Shown here piece after piece: positions 22,005 through 33,886 of a stretch of 39,635 bases of DNA. Each line of letters begins with the position of its first letter. Positions within the stretch are counted from its first letter, which is position 1. The notes beneath the pieces are model-generated. The model was not told where the DNA came from and searched no databases. It saw only the letters and a list, made by a program, of their open reading frames with translations. Both the position numbers and the translations under genes were made by a program. Source of the DNA: Nemertoderma westbladi (Eukaryota > Xenacoelomorpha > Nemertodermatida > Nemertodermatidae); assembly GCA_032718475.1 (NCBI GenBank), contig JAUCBJ010002489.1:1-39635 (forward strand), given 5' to 3'.

Positions 22005-23179
22005 ATCGCTTTTTAGCCTATGACAAGTATTTGATTCACTACACTAGTCGAAACCAATCCATGCGCGACCATTCACCCGCTGGATATTCCCGGGAGATTG
22101 GGTTCGACGGTTTAATTTTGTTGCTATGTAAGCCTAATGTATTATTCGACTGACAGTATTATATAATCTCTGACAATATTATTTACCTTCGGGAATATTA
22201 ACAGTTCCTTTAGGACGTGGCGCTTTATCTATATAAACAGAGTTATGACTTAAACTACTCACAACGATATGGCTTAATTATAATTCACATATATGGCGCA
22301 TTCTTTAGGAATGCTTCTTTAACAGACTCACTCATACACAATGCTGCACAATACTGCACACTAATCTGCCGATCTTCACTGATTTTAGTCACATATAAAA
22401 GGAACACAGACTGACTCATGTAGGGTCTATCAAATAACATTAGATTCACTTCAAACCACTTTAACATAAGTCACAATCGTTTATCTGTAACCTTTCTCTC
22501 TTACCTTCGGTATATCAAGAATATTGGGTTTCGGGGTTATTTCTCGTTATTCCAAATATAATAATTCATCAACAAATATAATGAATAACCGACAACAAAT
22601 AGCAGTATGCAATATTCTCAAAGCCAGTTATGCAGTACTGCAGTATGCAGTGATTACGAAATTGCAGAGTGTTTGTTTCGTCAGTTAAAAGATATATGTC
22701 CTTGTAATTAAACCTACTAGTGTTGAGCTAAAAAGCATAAAACATAAAACACTAAAAGCCGTTCTTTCGTGGCTTTGAAAAACTCGTGACTACTGCTCTA
22801 TACGAGTATACCAACCACTCTTATTCCACGAAGCTCCCGTTCAACACAGAGAAAGAGCAGTGAGATAGGAAATTTTCAGTTCAGTACTCTGTGATTGGTC
22901 AAAATCAAGGCTAACTCAAAATTCTATTGGGAGATACAAAAACAAGGCTATGACGCAACCTCCCTAGGCTTGTTGGCCGATTAAACAGAGCCCAGATGCC
23001 TGCGTACAGCAAATCAGCCAATAAGCTGGTAACTTGCACTATTTTTAGCTGTAGATCACTTTGAGAGTATTCTTAGCGACTGGGGGGGAACTGGCCAACA
23101 AGGCAAACGAATCAGTTATCCCACAAAAGCTTTTACACCGCTCCCAGAAAATGGGATTTAAGTCTATAAAACAGATCAA
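22005..23179 (+). other. gap inside the retrotransposon, no gene recognised
   Basis: About 1.2 kb between endonuclease and reverse-transcriptase remains, where RT motifs 0-A should be. No conserved coding is seen. Several CCAAT/ATTGG boxes occur at 22890-23025. It may be an unrelated insertion or badly decayed element sequence; no terminal repeats or target duplications were found. Confidence 0.5.
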
Positions 23180-24148
23180 AGTGCTTATTATGAATCTACT
23201 TGTGCCTTTCTCAAGGTTGCCGACGAGATAGATGTTTGTGGGATCAACCTGGTACGTGGAGTCAAGCAGGGGTCACTGTTGTCACCTTTACTGTTTCTTC
23301 TTTATATGAAGGATGTTCTGGATATCCTAAGCTTAAACTGATTTGGGTCCATCGTTGGGCTCATTTGGCTGGGCATCATAGCATATGCTGACAATATACT
23401 GCTCACTGCAACATCTGTCACCGAACTGACATTGGCCACTGATATTTTCAGCATTGAAATGAATAAAGTGAAACTGGAGATTGAGATGAGCAAAACAAAG
23501 TGGTCCTGCTATGGTAATGATTATTCATGTGAGAATGTCCCTACATTTATGTGCATCAATGGAACATTAGTTCCACGATCAGATGACATGACCTTTTTGG
23601 GCTTCCCCATTGTACATCCACGTCGCAACAGCCTCCAGGATTGCATCCGCTCGATAGCCATAATGTCGGATTTATTTCATCGAAATGGGTGGAATGCGCG
23701 CTGGCTCGATTGCAGCACACTGGGATACCTGTGGCGGTCCATAGCTGTACCAACCATATCCTACTCATCGCGGTATCTTATTGGTTCGCTATGTTCAAAA
23801 GAAATCGCTGAACTTGACTCTTATTACCGAAAGACTCTGCGAGGTTTACTTGTCGTGGGTCCTTATTCAAGCAACAACGTTACCCTTGCATTACTCGGAT
23901 GCAACGATTTTAGTGTGGAAATGTATAAACTTTGTGTCGGAACATTAACCAGAGTAAATAAGTGCCCAAATGTTTTATTACAGTCCATCCTGCGTATCGC
24001 ATTACAGGCTAACCTGTCTGGGACAACAAATAACCTTTATGTAGGACTGGGCTCAGTTTTTGAAAAATGTTCTCAAAAGTATGCTATCCCCAGTTTGAGC
24101 TCAATTTTGTGCTATAAATTTGTAAATGCTCACTATATAAGCTTTTAG
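23180..24148 (+). pseudogene. retrotransposon reverse transcriptase, 5'-truncated, with stop
   Basis: The frame from 23180 reads SAYYESTCAFLKVADE, then RGVKQGSLLSPLLFLLYM (RT motif B/4, ~23245-23305), an in-frame TGA at 23339-23341, then LGIIAYADNILLTAT (motif C, 23384-23395). The catalytic YADD is YADN, losing an essential aspartate. The rest (KVKLEIEMSKTKW, then a Cys-, Leu-rich thumb and C-terminal part) stays open to 24148. Motif A (F.D...AFD) is absent. Same orientation as the endonuclease ORF and very probably the same element. Confidence 0.82.
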
Positions 24149-24165
24149 AACCTGCAGCACTCACA

Positions 24166-24288
24166 ATGGCGGAGGAATCCGACCGCGATTTTATTTTGCA
24201 GTGCTATTCGCAGTCGTTGCCTTTCAAAACGCGTCATCATAGGATAGAACAATATTTTAACTGGATAAATAAAGTTAGGGTGACGTGA
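24166..24288 (+). CDS. small ORF (40 aa) in retrotransposon tail, not recognised
   Basis: ATG to TGA gives a 40-residue peptide (MAEESDRDFILQ ... LPFKTRHHRIEQYFNW). It could be the frameshifted last part of ORF2, since a basic, His-rich end is common there, or chance. The ATG again sits in a CAATGGCGG context like ORF1. Confidence 0.25.
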   Translation: MAEESDRDFILQCYSQSLPFKTRHHRIEQYFNWINKVRVT

Positions 24289-24624
24289 TTGCTGGATCGT
24301 ATCCTATTTTGATTTATCGTGTACGAACTATAACTCGTAATTATTGAGTCTTTAATGAACCGAATACAATCAGTAATTTTACCTGAACTTATGAGCATAG
24401 CTCTTTTAGATGATCCGGATTTTATTCTTTTATTATGAATGGCTTAGTAGTAGCAGTCTGTTTTAATTATTCTCAAATGTAATATCAATTATTTTACCAA
24501 CAGTGCTATTTTATATACTTCTGCTAGTGGATTTTATTTTGTACTTCCCTTTTAAATTAACACAAATAAATGCCGGCTTGTCCGGATGATGCGCCTCCAT
24601 GCGCTCTGATTATTATTATTACTA
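24289..24624 (+). mobile_element. 3' end of the ULP1/APE retrotransposon
   Basis: AT-rich 3' untranslated region ending in two small hairpins, CCGG cttgt CCGG (24573-24585) and GCGC ctccat GCGC (24591-24604), then ATT repeats (24609-24621). A 3' hairpin followed by a short microsatellite is the known 3' signature of CR1/L2-type non-LTR elements. The element therefore ends near 24622 and runs for about 7.3 kb from ORF1. Confidence 0.6.
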
Positions 24625-24661
24625 GATCCACTGGCCCCCAGCCACCTTCAACAAACCATCA

Positions 24662-24960
24662 TTGCTGGGGGGCACTCAGCTGAGGGGGCTGGGGGCGGAG
24701 TGCATTAAAAACTCTAAGTATCACGACCTAATAGACCGGGGCCATTTCTTTCACCCCGTTGCTTTGAGGCCTTTGGCCGCCCTGGTCCAGAGACATCCAC
24801 CTTCCCCCGGGAGATCGGGGCTCGTCTCCACAGTGCCATCCACGAACCGCAGTCACGCCAGTTTCTGCCCCAGCGCCTGGAGATTGCAATTTTGGTTGGT
24901 AATGCAGCCTCAGTCATGAGGACAGCAACCACGCCGACCATCGGTCTATTCGGGGACTGA
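24662..24960 (+). pseudogene. 5'-truncated LINE ORF2 C-terminus, frameshifted
   Basis: The first part, in frame from 24662, reads KNSKYHDLIDRGHFFHPVA. After a one-base shift near 24765 it continues EAFGRPGPETSTFPREIGAR then LHSAI, PQRLEIAILVGNAASVM and a stop at 24958-24960. The pattern 'PVA.ET.G..G......REIG.RL..A......FL.QRL.IAI..GNA' is the familiar C-terminal end of a group of invertebrate LINE ORF2 proteins. GC content is well above that of its flanks, and a dead fragment is certain. It is a different family from the element upstream. Confidence 0.7.
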
Positions 24961-25929
24961 AGAGCCGAAACTGTCGAAATGGTTGCCAATGGAGTCACCA
25001 ACGGGATGACGGCCGAAGATATTCAATACTCTATCTTATGCAATCTCAAATATTCAATTCGGTACTGTACCTTCAATTCAATCTTATTATTATTTCTGTG
25101 CTTCGTTATTTAATAATGTGATTAGATAAAAAAAATAAATTAATGAAATATAATTCATCTGTTAATTATTACAAAAAAAATCCAAAATTTATTTTAACAT
25201 TTATATAGTTTTGAATTAAATGTTTCGAAATCAATACAGCAGTGTCATATATCGCGTATCCCTTGGTTTAATCACTATTCTTTATTCAAGTAAAACTGAA
25301 TCCTGGCCCGCCGCCTTCACCCTCCACTGATAATTTAAAATCGCAATTCATTCAATCCTTGACTAAATTATACCAAACTTGGTAAACATGTAATCTTGTC
25401 TATCGGCTAAAATAAACAAAACTTGCTAAAATTTCCCCTATAATGTTTTTTCCTATAGAACAGGATGCAGTTTTATTTTAGTAGTAAACAATCTGTTATT
25501 TGCGTCGATTTTCTCCTGGAGAGGGAAGAATATTGATTGCCCCCCCCCCCCCCCCCCCCCTACTTGCAGTTAAGTGAAAATATTTCGGCACCATTTCATT
25601 TTATTATCACGGTCGCGCATCAAGTAGTCTGTCAAAAGATACAATTCATTATAAACATAACAAAATTAATTATAATAATTCTAAAAATATAAGGCCGATT
25701 ATCCTAAAGTTAGCTCTTTAGTCTTTAGCAATCTTATACATTGACAAGACTTATAAAATAATTAATGTTGAATAATTATTATTAAGATTAAAATATATTA
25801 TTAGGAATTCGAAGAAAGCAAATTGTATTGAGTTAGTATTGGCAAGTTATTCTCACAAACCAGTCTACGGTCTAGTCTAACTTTACAGTACCGGTAGCCT
25901 TGTTCGCATTGTTCTAGGTTTAGTTAGGC
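24961..25929. other. AT-rich non-coding stretch with 21-C run
   Basis: No gene seen. The first ~60 bases may be the 3' tail of the LINE remnant. A run of 21 C lies at 25540-25560. The rest is AT-rich. Confidence 0.6.
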
Positions 25930-26260
25930 TTGGAACACAGACTCCACCGTCTTCATTCCAGGTTTAATACTGTAATAGACTGTTATCTATCTCGATCGCT
26001 TCGCTATGCACCATCTTACTGGGTTTAATAAACTCCGTCGCCTTCCTGTCATTCTGTGTTTTGTAGATTACCTCGCCATCGTGTGATCGCTTTGGTTGGG
26101 TGTTTAATACTGTAATAGACTCCGTCGCCATTGTATCGTTTTGGATTGAATAGACATTCCGTTGTCCATCGCGATCATTTCATTGTTTACGTTTAATTGA
26201 CTCCGTCGCCTCCTCGGATTAGGAATCCGGCCGGGTTTCGTAGATTCCGCCATCGTTCAG
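25930..26260. repeat. degenerate repeats with GACTCCGTCGCC motif
   Basis: Variants of GACTCCGTCGCC recur about every 60-140 bases, and TTTAATACTGTAATAGAC occurs twice (about 25964 and 26103). An old, decayed tandem structure is likely; the unit is not clear. Confidence 0.4.
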
Positions 26261-26471
26261 CAGTTCAGTGTTTTTAATCAAAGCCAGAATTCCGGTACGG
26301 GCACCACGATCAACGATTTCGGAAGTAACAGACCAGCAGACTCCGTCAACAACACTCGAGGTTTAAAAAATACAACTGAGGGCAACTTGTAACTGCAGAA
26401 CTGGGCGATCATCTATCTGATAGTTGAAAAAGACTGTCTGACAGTTGGTATCAGACTATCTGATAGTTAGC

Positions 26472-26500
26472 GCCCATGGGTAAATCCTTACCCCATGGGC
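26472..26500. repeat. hairpin next to satellite edge
   Basis: GCCCATGGG and CCCATGGGC form a perfect 9-bp inverted repeat around an 11-base loop, about 40 bp from the start of the (ACGC)n satellite. The direct repeat TATCTGATAG also occurs at about 26414 and 26454. Confidence 0.6.
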
Positions 26501-26537
26501 TGTTACCTCTCTGACTGACAGCGCAACAGCCCCTATA

Positions 26538-27736
<1,199 letters not shown>

Positions 27737-28118
27737 GACTTTTGAAAAACGGCCATAGTATAATTATATCAGTTCGCTGATGGCTCGCCATTCGTGTCTC
27801 GCCCCACATTGATATTTGGAACAGAAAAACAATAATTTATTTCACTCTTTCAACAAACCAGAGAGACTCATAGCTGCAGTGAAAATTAACATCCTGACGT
27901 TACTTTAGTAATAATATTAATATCATTGAATAACCCGATACCTAATCACACACACACCTCCAGTCAGCCAGTTCTATGGAGAGTGAGTGAATGGATAGGG
28001 AATTAATGCTATCCTACCAGCAGCAGTCTGCCTCTAACAAGCCACCGTCAGCCAGTTCTATGGAGAGTGAGTGAATGGATAGGGAATTAATGCTATCCTA
28101 CCAGCAGCAGTCTGCCTC
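27737..28118. repeat. 382-bp satellite unit, copy 1
   Basis: Runs from GACTTTTGAAAAACGGCC to GCAGTCTGCCTC. An internal 84-bp direct duplication (about 27963 and 28047, GTCAGCCAGTTCTATGG) makes up its last part. GGATAG and CTATCC flank a 10-base loop in each half. No coding content is seen. Confidence 0.95.
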
Positions 28119-28663
<545 letters not shown>

Positions 28664-28816
28664 CGTATACCGGCAAACCACTCGAAACGCTAACGTGCTC
28701 TTTTTCGTCCAAAGTGCTAACTGTTCCAGACGCATGCAAATCAACTATACACCTAACTAACAAATTCTCTGGAAGGTCGCTAGAGTACAAGGGTGGTAAA
28801 GACTACACATATACCA

Positions 28817-28965
28817 TAGCCCTAACTGCATTGTCTATTAATGTTGTGCTAACTGCAAACCTGAACAGTATTACTATACACCTAACTGCAAGGTCTAATT
28901 AATGTTGTGCTAACTGCAAACCCGAACAGTATTATTATACACCTAACTGCATGGTTTATTCATGT
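28817..28965 (+). repeat. 61-bp subterminal tandem repeat
   Basis: About 2.4 copies with ATGTTGTGCTAACTGCAAAC (28841 and 28902) and TACACCTAACTGCA, inside the left end of the 5.5-kb insertion. Confidence 0.8.
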
Positions 28966-29100
28966 TGTAGGCCTACTAGCTAAGTGTTTAAACAGGATCA
29001 AACATTTCAGCATTTCTATAATTCGTCTCGTGATCGATCCTTATTTTGGCATTCGGCCAATTCGGCATTCGTGGGACCATGGAGCCCATAGGATACCCGA

Positions 29101-29532
29101 AGGATAATTGAAGAGTTATCAAAAAAGAAAGATAGGCATCTGGCTGTTATCTTTGTTGACTTCTTCAAGGCCTTTGATTCAGTCTCTCTCTCACGTATGT
29201 TCAGCATACTTTCATTATAATATAATGAAAGTATAATTTCATCAGGAATCCCATATTATGGGATTCCTGATGAAATTATTGCAGCAATCAGATCAGTACA
29301 CGATGGTTCGACAACATTTGTCTCTACTGTTGACGGTGACACAGAACCATTTGAAGTGTTATGGGGCGTCCTCCAAGGAGACACACTTGCACCATTCTTG
29401 TTCATAATTGTGGTTGACTATGTTCTACGCACGTCCTTAGATCATCATAATGATGATGGGGTGATGATAACTCCACCTACTGGCTCCAGAAGTCGAGGAA
29501 ATCCTACCAAGTACCTGATTTTTTATTATTGA
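29101..29532 (+). pseudogene. LINE reverse-transcriptase fragment
   Basis: RIIEELSKKKDRHLAVIFVD then FFKAFDSVSLSRMFSILSL (29101-29219) is RT motif A (F.D..KAFDS). After a 37-bp palindromic disturbance the same protein resumes at 29257, YGIPDEIIAAIRSVHDG, then GVLQGDTLAPFLFIIVVDYV (motif B). It ends after NPTKYL, just before the expected DFADD motif, and stops at 29530-29532. The sequence after it is tRNA-like. It is a dead fragment, probably of the same LINE as the C-terminal piece at 29800. Confidence 0.82.
29206..29279. repeat. two overlapping near-perfect palindromes
   Basis: Palindrome 1, 29206-29234: two 14-bp arms around one base. Palindrome 2, 29233-29279: two 23-bp arms around one base. 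They share two bases. The inserted ~37 bp interrupts an otherwise continuous RT reading frame and is made of inverted copies of both flanks. Confidence 0.93.
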
Positions 29533-29628
29533 TAGTAAGAATGTAGTCTCGGCTTCCGCCTCGAGGTCCCAGGTTCGAATCCGACACCACGCTGATGAGA
29601 CCCAGTAAGGTCGAAACGCGTACGTGGT
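29533..29628 (+). mobile_element. tRNA-like sequence fused to a hammerhead ribozyme (SINE-like)
   Basis: GGTTCGAATCC (29572-29582) is a perfect Pol III B box. TAGTAAGAATG (29533-29543), 39 bases upstream, is an imperfect A box, as if two bases were lost. The hammerhead follows directly. It sits at the break in a LINE reverse-transcriptase frame, so it probably inserted there or was joined by a deletion. Its 3' end beyond the ribozyme is not defined. Confidence 0.6.
29586..29628 (+). ncRNA. type-I hammerhead self-cleaving ribozyme, minimal stem III
   Basis: All core parts are present in order: stem I 5' ACCACG (29586-29591), CUGAUGA (29592-29598), stem II GACC/GGUC around loop CAGUAA (29599-29612), GAAA (29613-29616), a very short stem III made from ACGCGU (29616-29621), cleavage base A (29622), stem I 3' CGUGGU (29623-29628). 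Stem I pairs 6 of 6 and stem II 4 of 4. Tiny stem III and an open stem I are known from hammerheads of schistosome SINEs, Penelope elements and retrozymes, which often act as dimers. Activity is inferred, not shown. Confidence 0.8.
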
Positions 29629-30002
29629 TTGGAGAGATATGAGATATTAATTTCAAGAAAAATTACGCGATTCCTAAATTTGTACACTACCCGGTTAAAA
29701 AGTACGCATGTGATGGGATTAGTCCTACAATTGAGCCAATAAAAGATAAGTTATTATCTCCAACCAGACACTATATAACATTGGAGGTGTCTCATTGGTT
29801 CCCCCAAGCTTGACACTAGAATAAAATCGCCTCCGCTTTGCAGGACATTGCTTTCACCGTGATGAACAGCCAGTGCATAATCTTGTACTTTGGCAGCCTC
29901 ATGGAGTGAATAAGCATGGTGGACAGCCCATGACTTTCTTGAGACGCATCTTAAAGGACACTGGCCTTGAAGAAGCGGATGATCTTGCAAATGTCATGGG
30001 TG

Positions 30003-31322
30003 CAGGGTTGATAAAAATCATGATTTTTTTTTAATAAAAAAAATCAGATTTTTTTTATTTAAATCAGATTTATTTGATTTAAATCAGATTTTTTTTCATT
30101 TATATCGGGTGACTAAAAAGCAAAGACCCAAATAACAAAGACCTGTATGAAACACATGTGTTAACTTTCGTTTATTGTTTTGGTTCCCCAAACACGCCTC
30201 TGTAACCTGCTCCTTTACTAACGTGCTCCTGTAAATGGCAATGGGACCTAACGCTATATGGCAATGGGACCTAACGCTATATGGCAATGGGACCTAATCC
30301 CCTTTAGGACGTAACGCGACTTTATGTCTTTGTTTTGTACAGGTGCCAAAGAGCGTTAGGTTACATTGCATTTAAAGGAACAGGTTAGTAAAGGAGCATG
30401 TTACAGAGGCTTGTTGGGGGAACCAAAACAATAAACGAAAGTTAACACATGTTTCAAAATTATGCAGGTCTTTATTATTTAGGTCTTTATTATTTAGGTC
30501 TTTATTATTTATTTATTTTTATTTGTCTTTGTTTTGTAGTGACCCATTTAAATCACTTTTTTCTTATTTAAATCAGATTTTTTTATTTAAATCAGATTTT
30601 GTATTTAAACAATCGGAAGACTTCTGGCTTCATCAATGCACTAATGTTTAAAAAAAAAACCGAAAAACCGGGATCCCAGCGAAATATCGAATCCCGATTT
30701 CGACTTTTTTGAAACGGGATCCCGAAGTTTAAATGGTTAAATAAATTTGTTGAACATCTAAAAAAAAGTTCCAGCAGAACGGAAATGTTTTGATTATATC
30801 TAATTTTTATTTCAGTAAACCATCCAGTAATCAATTATAAGATAATTTTAATATAACTTTATCTTACTAATATTTCAGAAGTGTAAAATAAAGTGAGTGT
30901 TACTGAAAACCTGCCTCATATACTATTAACTTTGATGAATTTAATCCAAAATTGCAATACCGATCCCGTAAAACGCGATCTCGAGAGGAGTAATCCCGGT
31001 CCCGATCCCGGAAATCCCGAAAAGTCTGAATTCGAATATAAACTAAATAAACAACAAACTGAATAGAACTCTAAAGTACAACTTAATTAATGGGCCTGTG
31101 AATACTGTATGGTATTGGAAATGCGAGATGATACTGTATTTTCATGTAAATATTTAGGTAATTTGAATCATTTATTAATAATCAGTAATGCAATGTTTAT
31201 CCTGGCCTTAAAGCATGATTGATAAAATTCATGATTTTAAAAAAAATGTCTGATTTTTTTTAATTTTTATATGTGATTTAAATCAATGATTTAAATCAAA
31301 TGATTTAATTCAAACAACCCTG
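30003..31322. mobile_element. non-autonomous hAT-type DNA transposon, 1.32 kb
   Basis: Terminal inverted repeats CAGGGTTG ... CAACCCTG. Flanking 8-bp target copies are CATGGGTG (29995-30002) and CATGGGCG (31323-31330), 7 of 8 identical. Subterminal runs of AAATCA/TGATTT at both ends are typical of this group. No transposase is encoded. The TIR, 8-bp duplication and subterminal repeats are known hAT features. Its core has CGGGATCCCG-like segments (30668-30730 and 30960-31020). Confidence 0.85.
30107..30545. mobile_element. foldback element nested in the hAT element
   Basis: Long imperfect inverted arms of about 150 bp: GGGTGACTAAAAAGCAAAGA at the left, and the inverse ending TTTGTTTTGTAGTGACCC at the right. 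Shared inner text includes GTTAACTTTCGTTTATTG. Flanks ATTTATATC (30098-30106) and ATTTAAATC (30546-30554) could be a 9-bp target duplication as in Mutator-like elements, but ATTTAAATC is also native to the host element. A 23-bp sequence is repeated three times at 30238-30306. Confidence 0.75.
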
Positions 31323-31389
31323 CATGGGCGATAGGGAGTTGTGGCGGCGCAATTTTGTCGACAAGCCGGCACCCGCATTTTTAAAAATG

Positions 31390-32149
31390 CAGCTGCAATG
31401 CAGCATGCCGATCCTAGCTAGTTGGCATTCGGGATACCTGATTTTTCATTTATCAGAAAAACTTGTCAAAGATTACAGTAGTGACGAGGTGAAACTTGGT
31501 TTTGAAAATTTCAGATCAGTTTATAGGTCTATTTATTGCAAGGGAATGTTATATTAAATTTGGTAATGGATCATCATTTTACAGTAACGGATTCAAAACA
31601 AAACTTGGGAAAAAGACTCCTGGGAAATTTCTAAGAGATACAAAATATCAAAATTGCCGTAGCTCCTATATAATAATTCAAGGCTATTCATTTGAATCAG
31701 TGCAATGAGATGAGTCATATGTGTTAATGTATGAGTAATGTATGAGTTAATGATGCAACTAATGCTTCATATTTTTCATCAAAATTATTATTATACAGTA
31801 TATCTTGTGTTTTATCAGTGTCCACGATATATTAGTTAGGTGCGGTTCCAATTCTTGGACTGTGTTAATTTATTTTCCCCCGGCACTTTAGAATTATCCG
31901 GATTGGTTTTGAAACGTTGCTTTAATATGATAATTTCACTGACTCCTTTCATTATCTTTTCATTAGATCAAAATTTCTAAAATTATCGCATAATTAACAT
32001 TTTTATATTTAATTTCTCCTACGCGGATAGAATTCACTCAAGGGAATTATTTATGTGGGTTTAACTTACTCTGAGCAGCCTATCATTATAGTGAATTTTA
32101 ATTGTTTTGAATTTTAACAATTGTTAATTATTAATCTGACGCATATTAT
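31390..32149. other. AT-rich stretch, no gene
   Basis: Short open frames exist but none shows a domain, conserved motif or codon bias I recognise. Confidence 0.6.
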
Positions 32150-32625
32150 ATTTATTGTTTCACTAACTAATTTCACCAATTTACAACCCAAATTAAATTT
32201 GCCACAGTTTGAGTTTGTGTTTTATGTATTTTATTATATCTCAACAATAGACGAAACGAGGAAATATTCTAATAACGATTGTCTATCTATGTGTAAGTTT
32301 TCCATTTCACCATTCTTATTCGTTTCAGTCTGGGAATAAATTTCGGTTTGCCTATGTTTCATTAGACTAGTTGTCAATGTCCAGGTAAGAAACCATTAGG
32401 TTTCCATGACAATACAAAATTATCGGGTTAGGACTTTGTATAAAGTACTTTCAAAAGAAAGTATAAGTTAGGACTTTAGCGCTCCCGGAGTTTATGCAAA
32501 CGGTTTTATTTTTGTGTTCGATGTGAAATTGGTTATTTGCGAAACTGAGGGGTATTCGCAATCAATATTTTCGGTCTTACAATCATTTAGCACTTAGTAC
32601 AAATTGAATATAAGTGTGATTGTCT
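32150..32625 (+). repeat. diverged direct repeat, copy A
   Basis: Shares ordered segments with 33425-33886: TTTCACTAA, TATCTCAACAAT, AATAACGATTGTC, GTCCAGGTAAGAAACCATTA, TCGGGTTAGGACTTTGTATA, GAGGGGTATTCGCAAT, ATCATTTAGCACTT. No coding content. Confidence 0.8.
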
Positions 32626-33424
32626 AACCAACGAAAATTAAAATAACACGAGAGAAAGTAAAAAACATTATTGATAATAGGTAAAAAAAATTAAAATATA
32701 GCAGACAATAAAAGTCAGAAAAACCGACGTAATGATTTATGTAAAGGAACTTTCATATTTTACCGATTTATAACTGATGTTACACGAATAATGATTGAAT
32801 TGTATTATTTTTTCCTGCAAATATTGTAAATTGATAAAAGTGAAACTATAACTATTTTACATGATTGTGTGAAAGGTTTCACATAAGCAGTATTTATGTA
32901 CCGAGCGAGGGTGGCGAGGGATGTTTCCATAAATATACAAGGGTCATTCATTCATAAACGTTGACAGTGCCCTTTTCACAAAATGGTGCCATTTTGTTAA
33001 ATTATGTCAATTTAAGGGCGTTCTGAATGCTTAATTATTAGCGTTAATATTGTAATGTTTAGGAATATTAATGAAATTCATATCCTTTTTATGCAATTAA
33101 TTGCAGTTGGTACATCAACTAAACTTACACTTCGCCTACAATCAATGGTTATCAGTAATGGGAAATACTATCAATATTTGTTATAGAAGTTTATTGTTAC
33201 TAAGTTAGTGATTATTACTTAGCTGCGTTACGAGGATATCACCACATCGAGAAGTTGACATAATGTAACAAGTTGTTAAGTTTCATAAAAATAGCGCACG
33301 TTTAGGTACGCCTATAATGCACTAATTATTGCAATTTACCTGCTATAAAAGAAAAGGCAACTTTGTGGAATAAAATTACGCATTACTCTACATAAAAACA
33401 AATAGAGTTTTCTCTTTAACCATA

Positions 33425-33886
33425 AAATTGTTTCACTAATATTTTCACAAATTTAGAACCTCAATTTGGGGTATCTCAACAATTAGACCGGATGAATTTT
33501 GAAATAACGATTGTCAATATATCTAGGTATTTCCATTTCACGGCAATCACTCACTACATAATAATATGTCGCCTGTGCAATAAATTGAAATACATTGTAT
33601 GGATGTCCAGGTAAGAAACCATTACGTTTCCATGACAATACACAGTTATCGGGTTAGGACTTTGTATAGAGTACTTTCAAAGACTATCTAAAAGTAATAA
33701 GTTAAGACTTTAGCGCCCCCGCAGTTTGTGCAAAACGCTTTTATTATTAGGTTATTACGTGTGCAATTGGCTATTCGCGAAACGGAGGGGTATTCGCAAT
33801 TAACATTCAGCGAGTTAGCGTATTAGGGTATTTGCGGTCTTATAATCATTTAGCACTTGGTAGTTGGTACAAATGGAATGTAAGTG
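33425..33886 (+). repeat. diverged direct repeat, copy B
   Basis: Second copy, ~1.25 kb downstream, same orientation, with several small indels (extra sequence near 33790-33830). An old duplication or two copies of an unrecognised element. Confidence 0.8.

Larger units (their letters stand above)
29800..31389 (+). pseudogene. LINE ORF2 C-terminus, split by a hAT element
   Basis: PKLDTRIK (29803-29826), then after a one-base shift RLRFAGHCFHRDEQPVHNLV, LWQPHGVNKHGG and LKDTGLEEADDLANVMG (29828-30000). The frame resumes beyond the insertion as MGDRELWRRNFVDKPAP (31324-31374). 'GHC.R...P...L..W.PHG...RG.......LL.DTG......L...M.DR..WR' is the usual C-terminal tail of LINE ORF2 in the RT family with the GVLQGDTLAP motif, matching the fragment at 29101. 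Removing the hAT element and one target copy restores the codon order. Confidence 0.8.

Noticed and set aside
24956-24985. Second hammerhead-like motif, CTGAAGAGCCGAAAC
   Set aside because: CUGANGA and GAAA are present, but only three bases separate them, so stem II cannot form.
30592-30834. Minus-strand 80-residue ORF inside the hAT element
   Set aside because: It has low-complexity AT-rich coding, no transposase motif, and lies in a non-autonomous element.
31324-31557. Independent 77-residue gene
   Set aside because: Its first ~17 residues continue the LINE ORF2 end interrupted by the hAT element, and the rest shows no recognisable domain.
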